From Ottowia testudinis (GTDB lineage Bacteria; Pseudomonadota; Gammaproteobacteria; Burkholderiales; Burkholderiaceae_C), in NCBI RefSeq assembly GCF_017498525.1, contig NZ_CP071796.1, positions 4,030,001 to 4,094,000 of the forward strand: a DNA stretch of 64,000 bases, given 5' to 3'. The position numbers and the translations under genes were made by a program. Below, piece by piece: positions 37,202 through 45,784 of this stretch. Each line of letters opens with the position of its first letter. The stretch's first letter is position 1. The notes below the pieces were generated by a model. It saw only the letters and a list, made by a program, of their open reading frames with translations. It ran no database searches and had not been told where the DNA came from.

Positions 37202-38236
37202 ATGAGGGGCGCGGCGCACGGCCGCCCATCGCTTGCGCTGGTGGCGGCGGTGGTGCTGGCGCACGCGCTGATGTTGCGCCCGGCGCCGTCCAAACGTCCC
37301 GGCCATGCGGCACGAGCAGCGGCGCCCGCCTTGGCGCTGCGGATGGTGGAGGGGCCAATGGCGCAGGCCGACCCGCGCCCTGCGGCAGCGCCTGTGCCGT
37401 CCGCCGTGGCGCCGGCCTCCCACGACACCGCCCCCGCTGCGCCGCCTCGCCCGGCCGCCGCGCCGCGCCCATCCAGCTGGCGCGGCGCCCCCGCGAAGCC
37501 CCGGCGCGTGGCGGTTTCGGTCGCGCCGTCGAGGCCTGAACCCGAAGCGCCGCCGGCGCCGTCCGCGCACGCCCCGCCTGGCCCGCCTGCGTCAGTGCAA
37601 CCGCCCGGCCCCGCCACGCTCGGCTACCGCGTCAGCGGCACCGCGCGCGGCATCCCGTTCGAGGCCGAGGCGCAGCTCCTATGGCGCCCCGCCACCGGCC
37701 GCTACGCCGCCGAATGGACGGTGCGGCTGCCGCTGGTGGGCGCGCGCAGCCAGCGCAGCGAAGGCGCCCTTACCCCCGCTGGCCTGGCGCCCGAGCGCTA
37801 CGCCGAGCAGTCGCGCGGTGAGCGCGCGGCACATTTCGACGCTGCGGGCGGGCGCATCCGCTTTTCGGCCAACACGCCCGATGCGGTGCTGGAGCCGGGC
37901 GCGCAAGACCGGCTCAGCGTATCGCTGCAGCTGGCCGGCCTGCTGGCCGCCGCGCCCGAGCGCTACCCGCCGGGCAGCGCCATCACCCTGCAAACCGCCG
38001 GCGTGCGCGAAGCCGGCGCCTGGCGCTGGGAGGTGGAGGACGACGAAATCCTACAAATCGACGGGCAAGCCGTGCCCTGCGCCAAACTCTTGCGCCAGCC
38101 GCGCGGCGAGTACGACACCCGCATCGAACTGTGGCTGGCGCGGCCCTTCCATTACCTGCCCGCGCGGCTGCGCGTCACCCAGGCCGGCGGCGACGTGGCC
38201 GACCAGTGGCTGCGCGCGCTGCCGGCCGGGCGTTGA
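37202..38236 (+). CDS. DUF3108 domain protein with Pro-rich N terminus
   Basis: This 344-residue protein has an N-terminal membrane helix (LALVAAVVLAHALML). A long Ala-Pro-Arg-rich, TonB-like spacer follows (about 30-140), then a DUF3108 domain (about 145-340) with YRVSGTARGIPFEAEA and GEYDTRIELWLARP. It is likely anchored in the inner membrane with a periplasmic domain. DUF3108 function is unknown; a link to envelope or cell-wall processes has been suggested for the family. ATG 37202 is preferred to upstream starts. Confidence 0.75.
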   Translation: MRGAAHGRPSLALVAAVVLAHALMLRPAPSKRPGHAARAAAPALALRMVEGPMAQADPRPAAAPVPSAVAPASHDTAPAAPPRPAAAPRPSSWRGAPAKPRRVAVSVAPSRPEPEAPPAPSAHAPPGPPASVQPPGPATLGYRVSGTARGIPFEAEAQLLWRPATGRYAAEWTVRLPLVGARSQRSEGALTPAGLAPERYAEQSRGERAAHFDAAGGRIRFSANTPDAVLEPGAQDRLSVSLQLAGLLAAAPERYPPGSAITLQTAGVREAGAWRWEVEDDEILQIDGQAVPCAKLLRQPRGEYDTRIELWLARPFHYLPARLRVTQAGGDVADQWLRALPAGR

Positions 38237-38375
38237 AAACCCGCCATCAGGCTGATTTGGGCATTTGGCCGACAATGGCCGGTTGCCGCCGCGTACACCT
38301 TGAAAGCGGCTGATGCGTTGTCATATAAGGAACACGAGATTTTTGACACCCCTCCCTGAAAGGCTCAAACCCCTG

Positions 38376-38657
38376 ATGAACACGCTCTACGACTCCGACA
38401 GCTTCGCGGTCGTTCACCTGCTGCCCGACGCGCCCGCCGGCGTGCCCGCGCAGGAGGGCAAACCCATGCTGGCGCGCCACGGATTCGAGATCGTGGACAA
38501 GCGCTCGGGCAAGGAGGTCTATCTCGACGGCCTGTGGGCCGAGCTGTTCCAGCAGCGCATTGCCGCCTGGCAAGAAAACACGCCCACGCAGGAAGAAGTC
38601 GAAGACACGCTCGAAGGCTACGCCGAATTGGCGCAGAACCCGGTCGTCGTGCATTGA
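38376..38657 (+). CDS. DUF3567 family protein
   Basis: This small protein (93 residues) matches the Burkholderiales-restricted DUF3567 family by length and by MNTLYDSDSFAVVHLLPD, GFEIVDKRSGKEVYLDG and a C-terminal acidic helix. It is cytosolic, with no catalytic motif. ATG 38376 gives the usual family length; an upstream extension is not supported. Confidence 0.82.
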   Translation: MNTLYDSDSFAVVHLLPDAPAGVPAQEGKPMLARHGFEIVDKRSGKEVYLDGLWAELFQQRIAAWQENTPTQEEVEDTLEGYAELAQNPVVVH

Positions 38658-38727
38658 TCCTCCCAGAGCGCGCCCTGCGCCCCGCGCGCCCAACACGCCC
38701 GTGCGATTCGCCGGGCCTTTTCTATTC

Positions 38728-38776
38728 TTTTGATAGCTGACCGCGCTCGCTGGACAGGCGCTGGGGCTTCTTTTCG
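38728..38776 (+). repeat. Family A palindromic element, copy A5
   Basis: TTTTGATAGCTGACCGCGCT and the arm GGACAGGCGCTGGGGCTTC lie in the 304-bp gap 38658-38961 after the DUF3567 gene, in its direction. The rest of this gap has no ORF I support. A stray GTAGCTATAGGAGC near 38939 may be a further decayed fragment. Confidence 0.6.
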
Positions 38777-38961
38777 CTTCTATTTCCAGCCCCGATATTT
38801 CATCGTGGCGACGTCCAGCGCGCCCCGCAACGGGATGCGGGGTATTCGCCGCTGCGCATCACAGCGCATAGCGCTGTTGCTAAAAGCGCCGCAAGCAGCG
38901 GGGAATATGACCCCTGGTGATCTAAAGCTTCACTGGGCCGTAGCTATAGGAGCCGCCCCGC

Positions 38962-39429
38962 TCAGCGGCGATAGGGGTCGTTCGGCCGGCGGTCGTAGCG
39001 GTTGGGCACGCCGTCGCGGTCGTTGTCGCGCCAGCCTCGGTGTCCGTAGGGCGCGCGGCCGCGGTGGTCCCACTGGCGCGGCGGCTGCGCGCGCATCGGC
39101 CGCATGTCCCAGCGCTCGGGCTGGTAGGCCCATTGGCCGCCGCGCGACACCCAGGTCGGGCCGACATACGCATAGCCTGGCCGATCGGCCACCCAGTGGC
39201 CACGGCGCCAAACGTAGTTGCCGTGCGCCCACTGATAGTGGCCCGGCGCCCACACGTAGCCGGGACGCGCTGCCGGGACCACCTCCACGCGCGGCGGCGG
39301 CGGGGGCGTGCCGATCTGCACATTGAGATAGGCCTGCGCGCGCGCCGCCGCCGGCAGCGCCAGGCTCGCACCGGCGCCCAGCACCGTGGCACCGGCCAGC
39401 AGCAGGGCCTTGAGGGACGATGTGGTCAT
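38962..39429 (-). CDS. YXWGXW-repeat secreted protein
   Basis: This 155-residue protein has a signal peptide (SLKALLLAGATVLGAGASLALPAAARA). It then has tandem aromatic repeats of the YXWGXW type (YVWAPGHYQW, YVWRRGHWV, YVGPTWVSRGGQW). The C terminus (DNDRDGVPNRYDRRPNDP) is like a thrombospondin type 3 calcium-binding repeat. It is probably periplasmic or surface-exposed; function unknown. ATG 39429 follows GGAGA. A 239-bp gap upstream (39430-39668) holds nothing I recognise. Confidence 0.75.
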   Translation of the reverse strand: MTTSSLKALLLAGATVLGAGASLALPAAARAQAYLNVQIGTPPPPPRVEVVPAARPGYVWAPGHYQWAHGNYVWRRGHWVADRPGYAYVGPTWVSRGGQWAYQPERWDMRPMRAQPPRQWDHRGRAPYGHRGWRDNDRDGVPNRYDRRPNDPYRR

Positions 39430-39668
39430 GGTCTTCTCCTTCGACAAAGTGAACACAACCATTCAACGCGGCAGCCCCGCCGTTTGCTGTAAACCCCTTG
39501 CAAAGCTTTGAAAAATCGGGTTGCGAAGGCAACCCACCAGCCGTCGGCCAAGCCGCGCCGCGCCGTTCGGCATGCATGCGCCAACGCAGGCATGACGCGC
39601 GTTCACTTTAAATTTAGGAGCTGCCACCGCTTGTTGAACGGGCGCCAGCGGCCTAAAACCCTTCGAAC

Positions 39669-41270
39669 TCAGCCAGGCCTCAGCAAGCGCCGCAGCACCT
39701 TGCCCGCGCCCGTCGCCGGCAGTGCATCGATGAACTCGACGTGCTTCGGCACCTTGTAGGCCGCCATGTTGTCGCGGCTCCAGGCGATCAACTCCTCCGC
39801 CGACACCTCAGCGCCCGGCTTGCGAACGACAAACGCCTTCACAACCTCGCCCTTGTCCGCATCGGGTTCGGCCAGCACCGCCGCCTGAGCCACGGCGGGA
39901 TGCTTGATGAGGATGCTCTCGACCTCTTCGGGGAACACGCTGTAGCCCGAGACCTTGATCATCTCCTTGGTGCGGCCGACGAAGGTGAGGTAGCCCTCGG
40001 CATCCAGTTTGCCTTGGTCGCCCGTCCACACCCAGTCATCGCGCAGCGTGGCGGCGGTGGCTTCGGGCTTTTGCCAGTAGCCCTTGAAGTTGCCGGGCGA
40101 ACGTACCGTGATCTCGCCCACCTCGCCGGCGGGCTTTTCAGCGCCGGTGTCGGGGTCGACGATGCGGATCGTCACGCCCGGCATGGGTTGGCCGTGCGTG
40201 CCCCATCGGATGGCATCCGGCGGCATGCCGGTGTCCATGGTGTGCGTCTCGCTCAGGCCGTAGGCGGCTTCGTAGGACAGGCACGGGCCTTGCGTGAAGG
40301 CTTGCCACTGGGCGGCCAATGGCTCGGTGAACGTGATGCCGAAACTGGTGACGGGATTGCGCAGCAAGCTCTTCAAATCGTAGTGATGATGGTCCGCCAC
40401 CTGCATGCAGGCCACGTTCATCGGCGCGATGGAGTACCAGTGCGTGACCTTGTAGCGGTCCATGGCTTGCAGCACCGCCACGGGGTCGAAGCGGAACAGC
40501 AGTACCTGCGTGGCCCCCACCAGGATGGGCACGTTCACGCCCATCAGCATGCCGGCGATGTGGTATAGCGGCGCCACCGACAGCGCCACGTCGCCAGGCC
40601 CGATACCGTTGGACCGCGCGGTGACCGAAGCCTTGAACAGCGCGTTGCCCAAGCTCAGCATCGCGCCCTTGGGCAGGCCCGTGGTGCCGCTGGTGTAGGT
40701 CATCAGGGCGATGTCGTCCATCGCGATGTTTTCAGGCCCTGGCGCTTGTCCCGCCTGAGCACCCTGCTTCGCAATTTGTAGCATATCGGTGCAGCCGGCG
40801 GGCAGCGGCGCGGGCGCGGCCTGCAATTCGGCGGGCAGATCGATGGCGGGCGGTGCCGGCAGCAGATCGGCGTAGCGCACGGCCAGCACATGCTGCAGCG
40901 CCGTCTGGCCGCGCACCTGATTGACGATGGGCAGCAGGTTGTCGGCGGCGATGATCACGCGCGCCTGCAGATCCGACAGCTGGTATTGCAGCTCGTGCGC
41001 CTTGTTCAGCGGCCCGCAAGGGCACACCACGGCGCCGATCTTCTGGATCGCGTAGTGCGCCACCATGTACTGTGGGCAGTTGTTCATGAACAGCGCCACC
41101 GGCTCGCCCCTGGCCACGCCCAGCGACTGCAGGTGCGCGCCCAGTGCGTCGCTCCAACCGTCCAGCTCGCGCCAGGTGATGGCGCGGCCGTACCAGACGA
41201 TGGCCGGCGCGCCGGGCTTCTCACGCGCGTGGCGGCGCAGGTGTTCGTGCAAGGGTTGGTCGGCGAGCAT
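39669..41270 (-). CDS. AMP-dependent long-chain fatty-acid-CoA ligase
   Basis: This 533-residue enzyme activates a carboxylic acid through an acyl-adenylate to its CoA ester. The AMP-binding P-loop is MTYTSGTTGLPKGAM (about 190-204). The later motif is YGLSETHTMDTG. The hinge and C-terminal domain carry DDWVWTGDQGKLDAEGYLTFVGRTKEMIKVSGYS (parts around residue 410) and the catalytic Lys in TGAGKVLRR. Substrate chain length is not determinable. A family-A-like segment near residues 163-180, just before the P-loop, is likely an insertion relative to relatives. The start is 41270. Confidence 0.9.
   Translation of the reverse strand: MLADQPLHEHLRRHAREKPGAPAIVWYGRAITWRELDGWSDALGAHLQSLGVARGEPVALFMNNCPQYMVAHYAIQKIGAVVCPCGPLNKAHELQYQLSDLQARVIIAADNLLPIVNQVRGQTALQHVLAVRYADLLPAPPAIDLPAELQAAPAPLPAGCTDMLQIAKQGAQAGQAPGPENIAMDDIALMTYTSGTTGLPKGAMLSLGNALFKASVTARSNGIGPGDVALSVAPLYHIAGMLMGVNVPILVGATQVLLFRFDPVAVLQAMDRYKVTHWYSIAPMNVACMQVADHHHYDLKSLLRNPVTSFGITFTEPLAAQWQAFTQGPCLSYEAAYGLSETHTMDTGMPPDAIRWGTHGQPMPGVTIRIVDPDTGAEKPAGEVGEITVRSPGNFKGYWQKPEATAATLRDDWVWTGDQGKLDAEGYLTFVGRTKEMIKVSGYSVFPEEVESILIKHPAVAQAAVLAEPDADKGEVVKAFVVRKPGAEVSAEELIAWSRDNMAAYKVPKHVEFIDALPATGAGKVLRRLLRPG
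40729..40785 (-). repeat. Family-A-like sequence inside the CoA ligase gene
   Basis: On the coding strand, TGCTACAAATTGCGAAGC is followed at the usual spacing by GGGACAAGCGCCAGGGCCTG, the right arm of family A. It encodes MLQIAKQGAQAGQAPGPEN. The frame differs from that of the other four in-gene copies. Confidence 0.5.
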
Positions 41271-41361
41271 GGGGTGTCCTTGGTGCGATGCTGCGAATCA
41301 ATATAGCGACGCGCCGGCGCCGCGGCGCCGGCCGCCATCGCCTGCGCGACAATCGCGCCCG

Positions 41362-42210
41362 ATGCAAGACACCTATATCCTGACTCTTTCCTGCCCAGAC
41401 CGCCCCGGCATCGTGCACGCCGTGTCGGGCTTTCTGGCCGAGCGCGGCGGCAACATCGAAGAGGCTGCGCAGTTCAACGACCACGGCACGGGCCTGTTCT
41501 TCATGCGCGTGCAGTTTTCTTGCCCGGCGGGCGATGCGGCGCCCTTGCGCGAGCAGCTGGGCGCGTTGGCCGAGCGCTTTGCCATGCGCTGGCAATTGCA
41601 CGAGCGCGCGCAGCCCATGCGCGCCGTGATCTTCGTCAGCCGCGAGGGCCATTGCCTGAACGACCTGCTGTTTCGCTGGAAATCGGGACTGCTGCCGCTT
41701 CACATCGCCGCCATCGTCAGCAACCACCGCGACTTCTATCAGCTGGCGGCCAGCTACAACGTGCCGTTTCACCACATCGCCGTTACCAAGGCCAGCAAGG
41801 CGCAGGCCGAGGAGCGGCAGTTGGAAATCGTCGACAGCGAAGGCGCCGAATTGGTGGTGCTGGCGCGCTACATGCAAGTGCTGTCGGACGCCATGTGCCA
41901 GCGGCTGGCCGGGCGCGCGATCAACATCCACCACAGCTTTTTGCCCAGCTTCAAGGGCGCCAAGCCGTATTACCAGGCGCACGACCGCGGCGTGAAGCTG
42001 ATCGGCGCCACCGCGCACTACGTGACGGCCGACCTGGACGAAGGCCCGATCATCGAGCAGGACGTGGCGCGCGTGGACCACACCGACACCGTGGAGGACT
42101 TGACGGCCGTGGGCCGCGACACCGAAAGCCAGGTGCTGGCGCGCGCGGTGAAGTGGCACGCCGAACACCGCGTGCTGCTGAACGGCCACCGCACGGTGGT
42201 ATTCAAGTAG
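41362..42210 (+). CDS. purU: Formyltetrahydrofolate deformylase PurU
   Basis: This 282-residue enzyme hydrolyses 10-formyl-THF to formate and THF, balancing one-carbon pools. An N-terminal ACT domain (LSCPDRPGIVHAVSGFL, 1-80) precedes the formyltransferase-like domain with INIHHSFLPSFKGAKPY and GATAHYVTADLDEGPI, which hold catalytic His and Asp. Length is standard. ATG 41362 is chosen because the ACT domain begins there. It is divergent from the CoA ligase. Confidence 0.95.
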   Translation: MQDTYILTLSCPDRPGIVHAVSGFLAERGGNIEEAAQFNDHGTGLFFMRVQFSCPAGDAAPLREQLGALAERFAMRWQLHERAQPMRAVIFVSREGHCLNDLLFRWKSGLLPLHIAAIVSNHRDFYQLAASYNVPFHHIAVTKASKAQAEERQLEIVDSEGAELVVLARYMQVLSDAMCQRLAGRAINIHHSFLPSFKGAKPYYQAHDRGVKLIGATAHYVTADLDEGPIIEQDVARVDHTDTVEDLTAVGRDTESQVLARAVKWHAEHRVLLNGHRTVVFK

Positions 42211-42219
42211 CGGTTACTA

Positions 42220-42272
42220 CATAAAAGTGAGCTGGCCGCGCTGGATGGTCAAGGGTTTGAGGCACTTTTCAC
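42220..42272 (+). repeat. Family A palindromic element, copy A6 (diverged)
   Basis: AAAAGTGAGCTGGCCGCGCT and GGTCAAGGGTTTGAGGCAC retain the shape of family A and begin 10 bp after the purU stop, in the same direction. It lies directly against the large family C hairpin. Confidence 0.45.
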
Positions 42273-42289
42273 TAAAAAACCAAACAGCC

Positions 42290-42396
42290 GGACGCAGAGG
42301 ACGCAAAGGATTCGCAGAGGACGCAGAAGTAAAACCAAATATTCTTTGAATTTTTTTGCGTCCTCTGCGAAATCTCTGCGTCCTCTGCGTCCTTTG
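42290..42396. repeat. Family C long hairpin (perfect-like arms)
   Basis: Two arms of about 36-40 bp, built from GGACGCAGAGGACGCA-like units, are inverted around a 26-bp AT-rich loop. By eye 33 of 36 paired positions match. This would form a very stable stem in RNA or single-stranded DNA. It fills the gap between purU and yggS, whose stop is at 42416. Confidence 0.85.
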
Positions 42397-42415
42397 TATC
42401 TTCTATTCAAGCCCG

Positions 42416-43111
42416 TCAGTCGCGCGGCATGGCGCGCTCGCCGAAGATGGCCGTGCCGATGCGCACCATCGTCGAGCCGGCGGCAATCGCCGCTTCCAGG
42501 TCGTCGCTCATGCCCATCGACAGCGTGTCCAGCGCCAGCCCTTCGGCATTCAAGTGGTCAAAAAGGGCTCTGGCGTTTGCGTGGACAGCGCGAGCAGCTT
42601 CGAAATCAGGAGCAGGCTCGGGAATCGTCATCAAGCCGCGCAGCTTCAGGCGCGGCAGCGCCGCGACGGCGCGCGCCAGCGCCAGCGCATCGCCAGGCGC
42701 GATGCCCGACTTGTTCAAGCCGCCATCGATGTTGACCTGAAGGCAGATGTTCAACGGCGGCCTGTCGGCGGGCCGCTGTGCCGACAGGCGCTCGGCGATC
42801 TTCAGCCGATCCACGGTCTGCACCCAGTCGAAGTGCTCGGCCACGCCGCGCGTCTTGTTGCTTTGCACCGGGCCGATGCAGTGCCACGCCAGCCCCAGCT
42901 CCCGCAGCGCGGTGATCTTGTTCACGCCTTCCTGGATGTAGTTTTCGCCAAAGGCGCGCTGGCCCGCCGCGGCGGCGGCGCGCACGGCATCGGGGCCGAA
43001 GGTTTTGGACACCGTCAGCAGCGTGACTTCCTCCACGTCGCGGCCCGCGCGCTCACACGCTGTAGCAATCCGTGCACGCACGTGTTGGAGGTTGCCGGCG
43101 ATCGTCGTCAT
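42416..43111 (-). CDS. YggS-family PLP homeostasis protein
   Basis: This 231-residue protein has a single alanine-racemase-type barrel that binds pyridoxal 5'-phosphate and controls its free level; it has no known catalytic activity. The PLP Lys is in LLTVSKTFGPD (about residue 36). The family block LSMGMSDDLEAAIAAGSTMVRIGTAIFG closes the protein. It is divergent from pilT with 39 bp between, the arrangement common in proteobacteria. A family-A-like stretch encodes residues 167-182. Confidence 0.94.
   Translation of the reverse strand: MTTIAGNLQHVRARIATACERAGRDVEEVTLLTVSKTFGPDAVRAAAAAGQRAFGENYIQEGVNKITALRELGLAWHCIGPVQSNKTRGVAEHFDWVQTVDRLKIAERLSAQRPADRPPLNICLQVNIDGGLNKSGIAPGDALALARAVAALPRLKLRGLMTIPEPAPDFEAARAVHANARALFDHLNAEGLALDTLSMGMSDDLEAAIAAGSTMVRIGTAIFGERAMPRD
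42561..42615 (-). repeat. Family-A-like sequence inside yggS
   Basis: On the coding strand it reads CTCCTGATTTCGAAGCTGCT, CGCGCT, a short spacer, and GCAAACGCCAGAGCCC. This is close to the full family A element. It encodes APDFEAARAVHANARA. Phase and orientation equal those of the copies in phaM, the DsbD-like gene and the oxidoreductase gene. Confidence 0.55.
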
Positions 43112-43150
43112 AATCCCCGCAGCGTATCAAACTGAAACCAAGGTTTCCCC

Positions 43151-44194
<1,044 letters not shown>

Positions 44195-44202
44195 ACGACT
44201 CT

Positions 44203-44330
44203 CCCCCAGGCTCCACATGCTTCGCATTGTTTCGCCACCCCCCTTCCGGGGGCGCTCCCAGCGGGCGGGCCAAGCCCTTCCGCGGGAGCCCTCGGGCGGC
44301 CTGCTCCGCGGCCATTCGATTGATCGCCGC
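44203..44330 (+). repeat. Family B repeat, copy B1
   Basis: This copy of about 125 bp begins 9 bp after the pilT stop. It shows CCCCAGGCTCCAC, a CCGGGGGCGC hairpin, and the core CGGCCTGCTCCGCGGCC near its end. It is closest to copy B4. Confidence 0.75.
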
Positions 44331-44349
44331 AACTGCGTTTTTGAGTGAA

Positions 44350-44396
44350 ATATGGCCCCAGCGCTTGTGCATCGAGCGCTGGCAGCTATCGTTTAA
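44350..44396 (-). repeat. Family A palindromic element, copy A7
   Basis: On the minus strand: ACGATAGCTGCCAGCGCT, spacer, ACAAGCGCTGGGGCC. This copy is opposite to the flanking pilT and pilU genes, one of only two intergenic copies not aligned with the gene before it. It ends about 40 bp before pilU. Confidence 0.7.
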
Positions 44397-44435
44397 GTAG
44401 CGTGCCAAGCGGCACCGTTGAGAAGGGACACCGTC

Positions 44436-45572
44436 ATGGAACGCGATCAGGCCAGTAAATTCATTAATGATCTGCTCAAGCTCATGCTCACGCGCAAGGG
44501 CAGCGATTTGTTCATCACGGCCGACTTTCCGCCAGCCATCAAGGTCGACGGCAAGGTAACCAAGGTGTCGTCGCAAAACCTCACCGCCGGCCACACGCTG
44601 GCGCTGGTGCGTTCGGTGATGAACGACAAGCAGGCGGCGGAGTTCGAGCGCACCAAGGAGTGCAACTTCGCCATTTCGCCCGCTGGCATCGGGCGCTTCC
44701 GCTGCAACGCCTTCGTGCAGCAAGGCCACGTGGGCATGGTGATGCGGGTGATTCCGCAAGAGTTGCCCACCATCGACTCGCTCGGCATGCCGCAGATCCT
44801 GAAGGACGTGTCGATGTCCAAGCGCGGCCTGACCATCCTGGTGGGCGCCACCGGCTCGGGCAAGTCGACCACGCTGGCCGCCATGGTCGACTGGCGCAAC
44901 GTCAACAGCCAGGGCCACATCATCACGATCGAGGACCCGGTCGAATTCGTGCACCCTCACAAGAACTGCGTGGTGACGCAGCGCGAAGTGGGTCTGGACA
45001 CCGAGGATTGGGACGCGGCGCTGAAAAACACGCTGCGCCAGGCGCCCGACGTCATCCTGATGGGCGAGATCCGCGACCGCGAGACCATGGAGCACGCCGT
45101 GGCCTTTGCCGAAACCGGCCACCTCTGCCTGGCCACGCTGCACGCCAACTCGGCCAACCAGGCGCTCGACCGGATCATCAACTTCTTCCCGGAAGAGCGG
45201 CGCCAGCAGCTGCTGATGGATTTGTCGCTCAACCTGCGTTCGCTGATCTCGCAGCGCCTGATCCCCAAGCAGGACGGCAAGGGGCGCACGGCGGTGGTCG
45301 AGATCCTGCTCAATTCGCCACTGATCAGCGACCTGATATTCAAGGGCGAGGTCGGCGAGATCAAGGAGATCATGAAGAAGAGCCGAGAGCTGGGCATGCA
45401 GACCTTCGATCAGGCCCTGTTCGACGCCTTCGAGGCCAACTTGATCAACTACGAGGACGCGCTGCGCAACGCCGATTCGGCCAACGACCTGCGCCTGCAG
45501 ATCAAGCTGACCAGCAAGCGCGCCAAGTCGCTCGACCTGGCGGCTGGCACCGAGCACTTGCAAATTGTGTGA
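44436..45572 (+). CDS. pilU: PilT-like ATPase PilU
   Basis: This 378-residue ATPase is a paralogue that assists PilT in pilus retraction. Walker A is GATGSGKST, followed by ITIEDPVEFVH and the Walker B stretch VILMGEIRDRETM. The C terminus is longer than that of PilT (SANDLRLQIKLTSKRAK). ATG 44436 follows AGAAGGGA. It lies 241 bp after pilT, with B1 and A7 between, so the two may be co-transcribed with a hairpin-rich spacer. Confidence 0.94.
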   Translation: MERDQASKFINDLLKLMLTRKGSDLFITADFPPAIKVDGKVTKVSSQNLTAGHTLALVRSVMNDKQAAEFERTKECNFAISPAGIGRFRCNAFVQQGHVGMVMRVIPQELPTIDSLGMPQILKDVSMSKRGLTILVGATGSGKSTTLAAMVDWRNVNSQGHIITIEDPVEFVHPHKNCVVTQREVGLDTEDWDAALKNTLRQAPDVILMGEIRDRETMEHAVAFAETGHLCLATLHANSANQALDRIINFFPEERRQQLLMDLSLNLRSLISQRLIPKQDGKGRTAVVEILLNSPLISDLIFKGEVGEIKEIMKKSRELGMQTFDQALFDAFEANLINYEDALRNADSANDLRLQIKLTSKRAKSLDLAAGTEHLQIV

Positions 45573-45695
45573 CATCCCCCTGAGCGGCTGACGCCGCTTC
45601 CCCCTTCTCTCTTCGGGAAGGGGGACACCGCTGGTCGCCGGGGAAACCCCGGCTCGGGCGGTCGCTTGCACGGCCTGCTCCGCGGCCGCCTGATC
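45573..45695 (+). repeat. Family B repeat, copy B2
   Basis: This begins at the pilU stop: CATCCCCCTGAGCGGC, a CCCCCTTCTCTCTTCGGGAAGGGGG hairpin (two halves), then GGTCGCCGGGG and the core ACGGCCTGCTCCGCGGCC. The rest of the gap to the next ATG (45785) carries nothing else clear. Confidence 0.78.
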
Positions 45696-45784
45696 GTTGA
45701 GAATGACGGGTGCTTTTCACGGCACCCGTTTTCATTTCTCGCGGCACCGCCCCTCTTCGATCAACCCCAGACGCTCTTCACACC

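Noticed and set aside
42290-42396. CRISPR-like array
   Set aside because: The short units are inverted around one loop, with no unique spacers of regular length, and no cas gene is present.
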